Shown here piece by piece: positions 19,233 through 28,408 of a DNA stretch of 64,000 nt (its first letter is position 1; each line of letters begins with the position of its first letter). The position numbers and the translations under genes were made by a program. Below the pieces are notes generated by a model. That model ran no database searches and had not been told where the DNA came from. It was given only the letters and a program-made list of their open reading frames with translations. Source of the DNA: Sediminicola sp. (GTDB taxonomy: Bacteria; Bacteroidota; Bacteroidia; Flavobacteriales; Flavobacteriaceae); NCBI GenBank assembly GCA_024643325.1, contig JAHEND010000010.1:1-64000 (forward strand), given 5' to 3'.

Positions 19233-20196
19233 AGGAGCTATTTCAAATTTCATAGAAAAGTATTATTTGCATTTTAATGCAGCGGCATTAGTAGACGCTG
19301 CAAAAGGATACGAAGCCCAATTGGCCAGTGGTTCTAAAATGTTGGTGTCTCTAGCTGGTGCAATGAGTACCGCAGAATTAGGAAAGATTTTCGCTGAAAT
19401 GATCCGCCGAGACAAGGTTCAAATTATTTCTTGTACAGGAGCGAATTTAGAGGAAGATATTATGAATTTGGTGGCCCATTCCCATTATGAGCGTGTGCCC
19501 AACTACAGAGATTTAACTCCTCAGCAAGAATGGGACTTACTCGAAAAGGGACTCAATAGAGTTACAGATACTTGTATTCCAGAAGAGGAGGCTTTTAGAA
19601 GACTTCAGAAACATATCTATAAAATTTGGAAAGATGCAGAGGAAGCAGGGGAGCGTTATTTCCCTCATGAATTTATGTATAAAATGCTCCTTTCAGGGGT
19701 ATTGGAAGAATACTATGAAATTGATTTAAAAGACTCATGGATGTATGCGGCCGCAGAAAAGAACTTACCCATTGTTTGCCCAGGTTGGGAGGACAGTACC
19801 ATGGGGAATATTTTTGCCTCATATGTGCTCAAAGGCGAATTAAAAGCCAGCACTGTGAAGTCTGGGATTGAGTACATGACGTTTTTAGCAGATTGGTACA
19901 CAGATAATTCTGAAAATGGTATTGGTTTCTTCCAAATTGGTGGAGGAATTGCGGGAGATTTTCCTATTTGTGTGGTGCCCATGCTCTACCAAGATATGGA
20001 GCGAACAGACACGCCTTTTTGGAGTTATTTCTGTCAAATTAGTGACTCTACTACAAGTTACGGATCTTATTCAGGCGCTGTACCTAACGAGAAAATTACA
20101 TGGGGTAAATTAGATATAGACACCCCAAAGTATATTATAGAGAGTGATGCTACCATTGTAGCTCCATTAATCTTTGCTTACCTTTTAGATTTATAG
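19225..20196 (+). CDS. Deoxyhypusine synthase family protein (bacterial polyamine-pathway type)
   Basis: MSKGAISNFIEKYYLHFNAAALVDAA...SGAVPNEKITWGKL; start at internal Met overlapping the speB stop. Confidence 0.88.
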   Translation: MSKGAISNFIEKYYLHFNAAALVDAAKGYEAQLASGSKMLVSLAGAMSTAELGKIFAEMIRRDKVQIISCTGANLEEDIMNLVAHSHYERVPNYRDLTPQQEWDLLEKGLNRVTDTCIPEEEAFRRLQKHIYKIWKDAEEAGERYFPHEFMYKMLLSGVLEEYYEIDLKDSWMYAAAEKNLPIVCPGWEDSTMGNIFASYVLKGELKASTVKSGIEYMTFLADWYTDNSENGIGFFQIGGGIAGDFPICVVPMLYQDMERTDTPFWSYFCQISDSTTSYGSYSGAVPNEKITWGKLDIDTPKYIIESDATIVAPLIFAYLLDL

Positions 20197-20198
20197 CC

Positions 20199-20504
20199 AT
20201 GCAACAGCCATTAAAACGTGTCATTGTAGATTTTAAAAAATTAACTCCAGAGGTATTAAAGCTTTTGGTAGAGAAGTATCCAGATGGATATGATGACCTA
20301 AATATTATAAGCTTTAAAAATGCTTCAGGGGAGACTATTCAAGCGGTAGAAGTGTCTACAGAAGACACTAAATTCTTGGTGAAAATTAGTGCCAAGTTAG
20401 AAAAGACTATGGCCAATTACGATGAAGATGACTATGAAGATTTTGACGACAATGATCCAGACGCTATTCCAGACATTGATATGGCAGAGGACACAGAAGA
20501 CTAA
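20199..20504 (+). CDS. Small hypothetical protein with acidic C-terminal tail
   Basis: 101 aa tightly packed in operon; tail DEDDYEDFDDNDPDAIPDIDMAEDTED. Confidence 0.6.
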   Translation: MQQPLKRVIVDFKKLTPEVLKLLVEKYPDGYDDLNIISFKNASGETIQAVEVSTEDTKFLVKISAKLEKTMANYDEDDYEDFDDNDPDAIPDIDMAEDTED

Positions 20505-20506
20505 GT

Positions 20507-21292
20507 ATGTATCCTGTTATAGCCCTTCAAATAGCCCCAAGTTTTAATATTAGGCAGTGCAAGCAAAAGCTGGCATTACCCATATTATTTGCAGATTCTG
20601 ATGAACTTTTCTTGTCTAATGGCACAGAAAAATTTGTCTATGTCTTTCAATATGGTGTAGCGGCCTTTTTTAACCATAGTGCCCAAGAAATTAATACACT
20701 CATTGAACAGCTTAACCCTGAGGCAGCACCATGGCAAGAACAGGATTTAAAGGAAACCATTCGCGTGTACGTGTCTGAAGGGGAACAAAAAGTAGCCTTT
20801 GACAAGGTGACCCTTGCCCACTTTGATCCGGAGGCTATTAGATTAGTTATGCTAAACACCTCGCAGTCCGTAGCGCTGGACCAGTATTTAGAAATTACCG
20901 ATCAATTGTTGGCAGAGACCAATAAGTACACTAAATCCCTTGAATTAAATGGTAAATTAGATATATCAGGAATTAAATTGAAACGCTTTATTGGGAAAGT
21001 ATTAAATATAAAGAATCAAATTTCAGAAAACCTCTATATTTTTGATTCTCCAGATATTACCTGGGAGAACGAATCTTTGAATACTTTAAATATAGCCTTA
21101 AAGCAGACCTTTGACTTAAAAGACCGCTATAGGTATATTTATGAAAGAACGGCTATTATAAAAGAAGATTTGGAGCTCTTTAAAGATATTATGGAGCACC
21201 GAGAAAGCAGTAAATTAGAATGGATCATTATTCTGTTAATATTGGTAGAGGTGTTAGATCTTTTTGTGATTAGGATATTGAAATTAATGTAG
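20507..21292 (+). CDS. RMD1/DUF155 family protein
   Basis: TERTAIIKEDLELFKDIMEHRESSKLEWIIILLILVEVLDLF C-terminal pattern and IRVYVSEGEQKVAFD. Confidence 0.75.
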   Translation: MYPVIALQIAPSFNIRQCKQKLALPILFADSDELFLSNGTEKFVYVFQYGVAAFFNHSAQEINTLIEQLNPEAAPWQEQDLKETIRVYVSEGEQKVAFDKVTLAHFDPEAIRLVMLNTSQSVALDQYLEITDQLLAETNKYTKSLELNGKLDISGIKLKRFIGKVLNIKNQISENLYIFDSPDITWENESLNTLNIALKQTFDLKDRYRYIYERTAIIKEDLELFKDIMEHRESSKLEWIIILLILVEVLDLFVIRILKLM

Positions 21293-21337
21293 GAGCTTTT
21301 AAATTAAGGCATCGGCCGGAGGCAAAAAAAACAAAAA

Positions 21338-22720
21338 ATGCAAGATTTAAGTATTATTGGAAGTGAAGAATGGTGTGTATTTGGAACCTTGGGCATTCCA
21401 GCTATTAAAGCTAGGGTAGACTCTGGCGCTAAGACTTCTTCTATTCAGGCGGCCAACGCCAAAGTATTTGGTCGTGGGGGGCAGGAGTATGTGAAATTTG
21501 AAATTAACCCCCTTCAAGACAACAGGAGTATTAACATACAATGCGAGGCTAAGTTGGTAGACAGGAGGACTGTTAAAAGTTCTTCAGGGATTGCAGAAGA
21601 ACGTTTTGTGATTAAAACACCTGTAACCATTGGAGCAGACACTTTTGACATTGAGTTGACTTTAGCCAACAGAGATACCATGGAATTTAGAATGTTGCTC
21701 GGAAGAGAGGCTTTAAATGGCCGTTATATGGTAAATCCTGCAGATTCCTTCTTGCAAAAAGAGTTTACAGAAGCTGAGGTGAGTGCTAAGTATGCCTCTT
21801 ATATGAAGGCTAAAACCGGCTTAAAAATTGCCCTTTTGGCCAGTAATCCCAACCTGTATTCCAACAAGAGGATTATGGAAGCTGGAGAGGCTAGAGGGCA
21901 TGAAATGGTGTTTCTTAATGTGGAACACTCTTATATGAAGTTAGACGCGAATTCTCCTGAAATCAGGTATAGAGGAGGGAATATTCTCAATGAATTTGAC
22001 GCTATTATTCCCAGAATTAAGCCGGCGGTGACTTTTTATGGATGCGCCCTAATTAGGCAGTTCGACAATTTAGGGGTCTATTGTTTAAATTCAGCGGAGG
22101 CTATTACACAATCTAGAGATAAATTGTTTGCCTCTCAGTTATTTGCCAAATTTGACATTCACATTCCTATTACTGGTTTTGCCAAGTCGCCTTTAGATAC
22201 TAAAGATCTTATTAGAATGGTGAATGGGGCTCCTTTAATCATTAAGCTTTTAGAAAGCACACAAGGAAAAGGGGTGGTTTTGGCGGAGACCAATAAGGCT
22301 GCAGAAAGTGTGATTAATGCTTTTAAAAGTGTACAAACTAACATATTGGTTCAAGAATTCATTAAAGAAGCCAATGGCCAAGACATTCGTTGTTTTGTAG
22401 TAGATGGCAAGGTTGTAGCTTCTATTCAAAGACAAGCAGAAAAAGGGGAGTTTAGGGCCAATATTCACCAAGGAGGAAAAGCTTCTATTGTTAAAATTAC
22501 AGCGGAGGAGAAAAAATTAGCCATTAAGGCGAGTAAGGTGCTTAACTTGGCAGTGGCTGGGGTAGACATTATTCGTTCTAATAAGGGTCCTTTGTTATTG
22601 GAGGTGAATTCTTCTCCAGGTCTTGAGGGCATAGAAAATGCTACGGGTAAAGATATTGCCAATACCTTAATTACCACTATTGAAAAGAAACTTAAGTTTA
22701 AGTCTGCTTTTGCTATGTAA
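21338..22720 (+). CDS. rimK: RimK-family ATP-grasp ligase fused to N-terminal retropepsin-like (RimB/ATP-dependent zinc protease) domain
   Basis: N-term [19 protein letters not shown]...MLLGREAL; C-term ATP-grasp [28 protein letters not shown]...[15 protein letters not shown]. Confidence 0.85.
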   Translation: MQDLSIIGSEEWCVFGTLGIPAIKARVDSGAKTSSIQAANAKVFGRGGQEYVKFEINPLQDNRSINIQCEAKLVDRRTVKSSSGIAEERFVIKTPVTIGADTFDIELTLANRDTMEFRMLLGREALNGRYMVNPADSFLQKEFTEAEVSAKYASYMKAKTGLKIALLASNPNLYSNKRIMEAGEARGHEMVFLNVEHSYMKLDANSPEIRYRGGNILNEFDAIIPRIKPAVTFYGCALIRQFDNLGVYCLNSAEAITQSRDKLFASQLFAKFDIHIPITGFAKSPLDTKDLIRMVNGAPLIIKLLESTQGKGVVLAETNKAAESVINAFKSVQTNILVQEFIKEANGQDIRCFVVDGKVVASIQRQAEKGEFRANIHQGGKASIVKITAEEKKLAIKASKVLNLAVAGVDIIRSNKGPLLLEVNSSPGLEGIENATGKDIANTLITTIEKKLKFKSAFAM

Positions 22721-22847
22721 TGGGTTTATGAGGAGCTGACTTTGATCACTTGAATTATAAGCTGTCTTTCTAAACTTATCTTTTTAAGCGTTAATATTGA
22801 ACTAGCCTAAACTTTAAACCAATCTATTGAAGGGATTTTTAAGCGTT

Positions 22848-23789
22848 TTAAGAGCCTAGGTGTTGTAGCATGTCTTGAACCATTTTTTCCATATTAAAAT
22901 GGGGCTTCCAGAGCCAATCTTTTTGTGCTTCTAGGTCGGAAATACTGTCAGGCCAGCTGTCTGCAATGGCTTGCCTGAAATCTGGGTTATAACTCATAGT
23001 AAACCCTGGGAGTTGTTTAGCAATCTCTTGTGCCAATTCCTGAGGATTAAAGCTCATGGCGCTTATATTGTAAGCTATACCCTTTTTAAGGGATATAGAC
23101 TCAAACTCCATAATGGATAAGGTGGCGCGAATGGCGTCTTCCATATACATCATTGGGAGGGTCGTTTGTGGTGCTAAAAAACTTTCGTAGGAACCATTTT
23201 CAATGGCTTTGTGAAAGATGTCTACGGCATAATCTGTGGTGCCCCCTCCAGGTTGTGTTTTCCAACTAATCAAACCAGGATATCGGAGTGATCTAACATC
23301 TACCCCATATTTTAAGTGGTAGTATTCACACCATCTTTCTCCTGCCAATTTGCTCATCCCATAAACGGTACTCGGAGACATAATACACTGTTGGGGAGTA
23401 TTTTGTTTTGGGGTGTCAGGCCCAAAAACAGCAATACTGGAAGGCCAGAATATTTTTGAAATTTTTTTGTCTTTGGCGAGGTTCAACACATGAAATAAAG
23501 TATCCATGTTTAAAGACCAAGCCTTCATAGGAAATTTTTCAGCGGTACCGCTTAACATGGCCGCCATTAAATAAACGGTCTCAATTTCATAATGCATGAT
23601 CACGTCTTCTAGGGCGTGTAAATCAGTAGCGTCTAAAATCTCAAAGGGCCCGGCATTCATCACCGAGTCTTCTGTTGCCCTAATATCACTTGCTACCACA
23701 TTATCTAGGCCATATTTTTCTCTAAGCGCAATGGTGAGCTCAGTACCAATTTGCCCGCAGGCACCTAGAATAAGTGTTTTATGGTGCAT
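22848..23789 (-). CDS. NAD-dependent epimerase/dehydratase, L-threonine 3-dehydrogenase-like
   Basis: ILGACGQIGTELT; YGMSKLAGERWCEYY; RYPGLISWKTQPGGGTTDYAVDIFH. Confidence 0.82.
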   Translation of the reverse strand: MHHKTLILGACGQIGTELTIALREKYGLDNVVASDIRATEDSVMNAGPFEILDATDLHALEDVIMHYEIETVYLMAAMLSGTAEKFPMKAWSLNMDTLFHVLNLAKDKKISKIFWPSSIAVFGPDTPKQNTPQQCIMSPSTVYGMSKLAGERWCEYYHLKYGVDVRSLRYPGLISWKTQPGGGTTDYAVDIFHKAIENGSYESFLAPQTTLPMMYMEDAIRATLSIMEFESISLKKGIAYNISAMSFNPQELAQEIAKQLPGFTMSYNPDFRQAIADSWPDSISDLEAQKDWLWKPHFNMEKMVQDMLQHLGS

Positions 23790-23849
23790 AGGATGTTTTT
23801 TTAAAGCCCAGTAAATATACCCTTTTATTAATTTATGTATCTTTCCCCA

Positions 23850-24344
23850 ATGAAAAAAACAGTCTTTTTTTTGGCTATATTAGGGGTGCTTTCCTGCCGT
23901 GAAAAGCAAGTGGAAAAGCAAGAAGCAACAGGAGTCAGTGTATCTTTAGATTATTCAGATTTACCGGATTTCAGACCTTTGTCTATTAAAGCAGATTCAA
24001 TTGTAAAAGAATGGCCTGCTTTTGACGCATTGGACCAGAGAATGGCGGCTTTGAAATTAGTGGTATCATTGCCTGATTTGAAAATGTTGATCTCTGAATT
24101 AATTGAAAAAGAAGGGGCTATTCTCAAAGATGGATACCCGAAAGACTTTAACACTCCAGAGGTGAAAAGTAGGCAGCGGTTGCTCCGTACATACCTTTTG
24201 AAAACTCAAACTTTAATAGACCAGTCACAGGATCCAAAGGTGGCTACACTAGAAACTATTGAGGCCTTTAATGGCTTGAAAGACCAACTCAACAGGCATA
24301 CTGTTGCTCCAGTAAACTTAAATGATTTTAATGATGTTCGTTAA
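23850..24344 (+). CDS. Lipoprotein of unknown function
   Basis: MKKTVFFLAILGVLSCREK lipobox. Confidence 0.65.
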   Translation: MKKTVFFLAILGVLSCREKQVEKQEATGVSVSLDYSDLPDFRPLSIKADSIVKEWPAFDALDQRMAALKLVVSLPDLKMLISELIEKEGAILKDGYPKDFNTPEVKSRQRLLRTYLLKTQTLIDQSQDPKVATLETIEAFNGLKDQLNRHTVAPVNLNDFNDVR

Positions 24345-24870
24345 AAAAATCCGCTCTTACTTTTTGTTTGGGGCTATTGTGGGCCTTTCAATGGGTCTTT
24401 CTGCCCAAGAAATTTTAGCACCAACTTCGGAGTCTTCGTTAATTCAAAAGGCGGCTAAAGTAATTGACGCTTGGCATTTGGCTGCCGCCGATGCTGATTT
24501 TGATCAATACTTCTCACTAATGACCAAGCAAGGTGTTTTTGTAGGTACAGATGCTACCGAGCATTGGGAAAATAAAGCGTTTAAGTCTTTTTCAAAGCCC
24601 TATTTTAATGCGGGAAAGGCCTGGTCTTTTACTTCCTTAGAGCGGCATATTTATCATAATGATACAACGGTTTGGTTTGACGAATTGCTAGATACTCAAA
24701 TGGGAATTTGTAGGGGTTCAGGTGTTTTAGAATTTGAAGAAGGCCAGTGGAAAATAGCCCATTATGTGTTGTCTATTGCCGTGCCAAATGATCATGTTTC
24801 CAGTTTGTTGGAATTAAAAAAAGCCCAAGATAGCATTTCAATTGTGCGTCTCAAGGGCTTAAAAAATTAG
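24322..24870 (+). CDS. SnoaL/NTF2-like secreted protein
   Basis: AAKVIDAWHLAAADADFDQYFSLMTKQGVFVGTDATEHW. Confidence 0.7.
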   Translation: MILMMFVKKIRSYFLFGAIVGLSMGLSAQEILAPTSESSLIQKAAKVIDAWHLAAADADFDQYFSLMTKQGVFVGTDATEHWENKAFKSFSKPYFNAGKAWSFTSLERHIYHNDTTVWFDELLDTQMGICRGSGVLEFEEGQWKIAHYVLSIAVPNDHVSSLLELKKAQDSISIVRLKGLKN

Positions 24871-24896
24871 ATATTATTGGTTTGCAATTTATAAGT

Positions 24897-24932
24897 TAGG
24901 CCTAAAACGCTATGCGTATTTTTAGGCTATGT
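24897..24932. terminator. Bidirectional terminator-like hairpin
   Basis: GCCTAAAA...TTTTAGGC inverted repeat between convergent genes. Confidence 0.55.
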
Positions 24933-24965
24933 CTTTTAATTCGCTCGTTATGACTCTGCTTTGAA

Positions 24966-25667
24966 TTAGTCTTTTGGAGTTTCTTCTGGAACGACCAATC
25001 TAGATTCAAGAGCTTGTTTGCTCAGGCTGGCTAAATTAAAATTCGGTGACAACACCAGAGCCCTGTCTATTAGAGCTATAGCCTCTTTAATTCTATTTTT
25101 ATCTGTGTTGTAAATCACGAGAGCTTCTAAGTGAAAAAAAGCAGATTTTAAAGCTACCTCATAAGGTTGTTGCCTTTCGTAAAAGGCATATTTCATGTCT
25201 GCCTTAGTAAGCGCTTGTCCTTCTTTAATAGTAACCATAGCACCACTGTTGTCTCCAGTAACTATTTTTAAATCTGACACCTCATATAACAAATAAGCAC
25301 TTGGATTTCTTTTGGCTAATTCTTCAAAATGTTCCAAGGCCCGTTTAGGTTGCTCAATGGCTTTTAAAGAAACTGCTTTAACTTGGACCGCTAAATCTGA
25401 GTCTTCGTCTAAGCGTTCAATACCCAATAAATTTAAGGCTTGCATGTGTTGGTTGTTGCTGCTGTATATGTAAGCTAAGGTGTCTCTTCTAGCAGTATTA
25501 GGCGCAATTACATTAAGATGGGTTAAGGCTTGTATAATTCCGTTTATATCTCCTTGTGCCCTCATTTGCCTGTAAAAAGCTTGGTAATGCTTTTCTAAAG
25601 AGTTTTGGTCTTGTGCTTTTAAAGTGGTCCCAGAAAGTATTAAAAGGAGGACTAGTAATTTTTTCAT
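24966..25667 (-). CDS. TPR-like secreted protein
   Basis: Signal peptide; helical repeats typical of TPR. Confidence 0.55.
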   Translation of the reverse strand: MKKLLVLLLILSGTTLKAQDQNSLEKHYQAFYRQMRAQGDINGIIQALTHLNVIAPNTARRDTLAYIYSSNNQHMQALNLLGIERLDEDSDLAVQVKAVSLKAIEQPKRALEHFEELAKRNPSAYLLYEVSDLKIVTGDNSGAMVTIKEGQALTKADMKYAFYERQQPYEVALKSAFFHLEALVIYNTDKNRIKEAIALIDRALVLSPNFNLASLSKQALESRLVVPEETPKD

Positions 25668-25729
25668 GAAATTGTTGTTAGGTTGTTTCTTGTAGAATTC
25701 TTCGCTAAAACTAGCTATTTTTTTTCAAT

Positions 25730-26539
25730 TCACAGCAGGGCTTTATCATAAGTAAATCCTAAAAAAACCCTTGAGTGTATTAAGCGATCTAGAGGCTGTG
25801 TTGCTTCTAAAAAAATGGGTGGGGGTATATTTAATTGTAAGGCTTTCGCTTTATAGAAATCTGCTTTTTTGATTTTTTGGGGAAATACTCCATTGATTAA
25901 TGGCACTGGAACGGATTCCTTAGAAAGCGACCAAATTAATTTTACAGCGTCTTTTTGATGAATAAGGTTGGCGGCTTTATTGCCGCCTGTAATATGTGTT
26001 CTACCACTTAAAGACCTTACGGGCTCTCTGTCTGGCCCTACTAGCCCAGCGAGCCTGATGGTGGTTTTTTTGTGGGGTAGGGTAGCTATAATTTTTTCTG
26101 CAGTTAAAAGTTTCTGTGCCCGTTCATTGTCTGTGGTCCACTGACTTAGTTCAGAAAAAGGACCGCCATTATTGGGGTAAACCCCTGTAGATGAGGTGTA
26201 AATAACTTGGCAATTTTCAGGCAGTGTTTTTTGAAGCTCTTTGCACAGGGATGCTATATGGTTTATGAAAGCGTTACTTTCATTACCCCTGAGTTGTGGT
26301 GGAATACAAATTAGAAGCAGGTCTAAGTGCTCATAAAAATTATGGTGCAAGGCTGTTGTGCCTAATTCAAATTTGAAGGGCTGAATACCTAATAATTCTA
26401 AATGGGCCAATTTTTCTTCTGACCTTCGGGTTCCTTTAACGATCCAGTTGTGCTTAATAAAATGCGCTGCTACAGCAGATCCAAGCCATCCGCAGCCTAT
26501 AATTCCCAATATCTTTTGTGACTTCTTTGAAGCGTCCAC
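25730..26539 (-). CDS. NAD(P)-binding SDR/epimerase-like protein
   Basis: ILGIIGCGWLGSAVAAHFIKHNW; VIYTSSTGVYPNNGG; TIRLAGLVGPDR. Confidence 0.78.
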   Translation of the reverse strand: MDASKKSQKILGIIGCGWLGSAVAAHFIKHNWIVKGTRRSEEKLAHLELLGIQPFKFELGTTALHHNFYEHLDLLLICIPPQLRGNESNAFINHIASLCKELQKTLPENCQVIYTSSTGVYPNNGGPFSELSQWTTDNERAQKLLTAEKIIATLPHKKTTIRLAGLVGPDREPVRSLSGRTHITGGNKAANLIHQKDAVKLIWSLSKESVPVPLINGVFPQKIKKADFYKAKALQLNIPPPIFLEATQPLDRLIHSRVFLGFTYDKALL

Positions 26540-26694
26540 AGCTGTTTATTTTCATTAAAAATACCACATATTCTGCGGACTTTTTACGAATGCCTCTTGC
26601 TTTTATGCAAGTTCAGCCATTGCTAATCATTCAGTTATAATTGGAAAGGATTGAAAATTTGATTATATTAAACTGATTATTAAAGGATTGTATT

Positions 26695-27162
26695 ATGGGT
26701 ATTAAAAGTTTTCAAGGGGCCAGACAAGTCCAAAAAGAGGGAATAAAAGAGGCTATTTTAGTGTCTGATTATATGACCACCACATTGATCACATTTTCAC
26801 CCGATCAATCGATTATGGAAGTGATGGAGTGTTTTGCCAATCACCCAATCTCTGGAGGGCCTGTGCTCAAGGATAAAATGGAACTGGTAGGTATTGTGTC
26901 TGAAGCAGACTGTATGAAACAGATTTCTGAAAGCAGGTATTTTAACCTCCCTATATTAGATAAAAGTGTGGCTTCTTTCATGTCAAAAGAAGTGGAAACT
27001 ATAGATGCGTCTGCTTCAATTTTTGACGCAGCAGCTATATTTCATAAGAGTAGTAGAAGAAGACTTCCTGTATTAAAAGAGGGAAAATTAGTAGGTCAAA
27101 TTAGCAGAAAAGATATTGTGATTGCCGCATTGAAGCTCAGTAGTCAGCAGTGGAAAAAGTAG
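26695..27162 (+). CDS. CBS-domain protein
   Basis: Two CBS motifs (VSDYMTTTLITFSPDQSIMEVME...; VASFMSKEVETIDASASIFDAAAIF). Confidence 0.88.
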   Translation: MGIKSFQGARQVQKEGIKEAILVSDYMTTTLITFSPDQSIMEVMECFANHPISGGPVLKDKMELVGIVSEADCMKQISESRYFNLPILDKSVASFMSKEVETIDASASIFDAAAIFHKSSRRRLPVLKEGKLVGQISRKDIVIAALKLSSQQWKK

Positions 27163-27163
27163 T

Positions 27164-27308
27164 AATTTCTATAGGGGAACTTATTAATTTCTATTGGAAA
27201 ACTCACTTATTTTTTTGGGTGGACCCACTCATTTTTAATTATAAACTTATCTGTTTCTATTGTGGAACTCATTCATATTGATTTGGAAAAACACTCCATT
27301 TTTTTGAA
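27164..27308. repeat. Degenerate ~23-bp tandem repeats (TTTCTATTGgGGAACTCATTCA-like)
   Basis: About six adjacent units: atttctataggggaacttatta / atttctattggaaaactcactta / tttttttgggtggacccactcat / ... / gtttctattgtggaactcattca / tattgatttggaaaaacactcca. Confidence 0.6.
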
Positions 27309-27343
27309 AGTTTATGGTTTAATACTAGTTTTAAAAATAGGCA

Positions 27344-27697
27344 TCACTTAAATTTCCGAACTACTACAAATAGATCAGAGGCTATTTTTAAATAGCCAAG
27401 ATCATAGATAAAATAATAGTCATTCCCTTTTTGAGTTTTATAAATAGAGGTAAATAGATCAAAGAAAAATCCTTTGTGAATTAATGTAGCTTTAGTAATT
27501 CTACCCTTTCCACCAACTAATGTGACCTGTGCTAAGATACGATAGTTTTTTTTGAGTCGTCTATTGGTATTTCTTACAAGTGAATTATAGGGAGCGTTTT
27601 GCACATTGTGAAACTCGTTTCTACAAGCGTCTCCACAAAATTTTTTATCGCTTCTCCCTTTTATTTTTTCCTCGCAGCAAAGACATACTTTTTCCAT
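27344..27697 (-). CDS. Hypothetical protein with N-terminal Cys-rich zinc-ribbon-like motif
   Basis: CLCCEEKIKGRSDKKFCGDACRNEFHN. Confidence 0.7.
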   Translation of the reverse strand: MEKVCLCCEEKIKGRSDKKFCGDACRNEFHNVQNAPYNSLVRNTNRRLKKNYRILAQVTLVGGKGRITKATLIHKGFFFDLFTSIYKTQKGNDYYFIYDLGYLKIASDLFVVVRKFK

Positions 27698-27797
27698 GAT
27701 AGGTATTTTAGCAGGGTACGTCTTGAAGGGCCGGGAATTCTAAAGTTAGTGATTTTTCTTTTGTTCACATAAATAGGCTAAAATCCTTATTGATTGC

Positions 27798-27830
27798 TTT
27801 GTAAACGTTTACAAACGACTGTAAACGACA
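27798..27830. promoter_or_regulatory. 18-bp perfect palindrome TTTGTAAACGTTTACAAA plus adjacent GTAAACGAC repeats upstream of ssb
   Basis: Perfect inverted repeat 27798-27815; further CAAACGAC and GTAAACGAC copies at 27812 and 27821, about 10 bp apart. Confidence 0.65.
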
Positions 27831-27940
27831 ACAAATATTTTAATACCGACTCTAGCCAAATGCTGCAACTATGTTTGTACGGTAAAATGAATGAAGCTTC
27901 AAAGGCAGTTCTTTTTATTTAACCTTATAAAATATATATT

Positions 27941-28294
27941 ATGAAAGCAATCAGAAACAAAGTTCAGTTAATTGGAAATTTAGGTGTTCAGCCAGAGTTA
28001 AAGACCTTAGAAAGTGGTAAAACAGTGGTCAATTTTTCTATGGCAACCAATGAAAAATTCAGAAATCAAGAAGGGGTATTAGTGACAGACACTCAGTGGC
28101 ATTCCATTGTTGCTTGGGGTAAAACAGCAGAGATTGTATCTCAGTATGTAAGCAAGGGTCAGGAAATCGCTATTGAAGGGAAACTTACCCATAGGACCTA
28201 TACCTCTGCAGAGGGAGAGACTAGGTATAAAACCGAAGTGTTGTGCACAGAGGTGTTGTTACTGCAAAATAAAGGCAATCAAACAGAAGAATGA
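27941..28294 (+). CDS. ssb: Single-stranded DNA-binding protein
   Basis: NKVQLIGNLGVQPELKTLESGKTVVNFSMATNEKF...WHSIVAWGKTAEIVSQYVSKGQEIAIEGKLTHRTY; lacks an acidic C-terminal tip. Confidence 0.92.
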   Translation: MKAIRNKVQLIGNLGVQPELKTLESGKTVVNFSMATNEKFRNQEGVLVTDTQWHSIVAWGKTAEIVSQYVSKGQEIAIEGKLTHRTYTSAEGETRYKTEVLCTEVLLLQNKGNQTEE

Positions 28295-28330
28295 AGTCCG
28301 AGCAATTGCTTATTATTGCCCTTACATTTC

Positions 28331-28360
28331 AAAAAAAGCCCGTAAATGGGGCTTTTTTTT
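28331..28360 (+). terminator. Rho-independent terminator downstream of ssb
   Basis: AAAAAAGCCCGTAAATGGGGCTTTTTTTT. Confidence 0.8.
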
Positions 28361-28408
28361 GTTTAAATGCGCTTGAAAACCTAGTAATTGTCTTTAGTCC
28401 GTGTTTAC

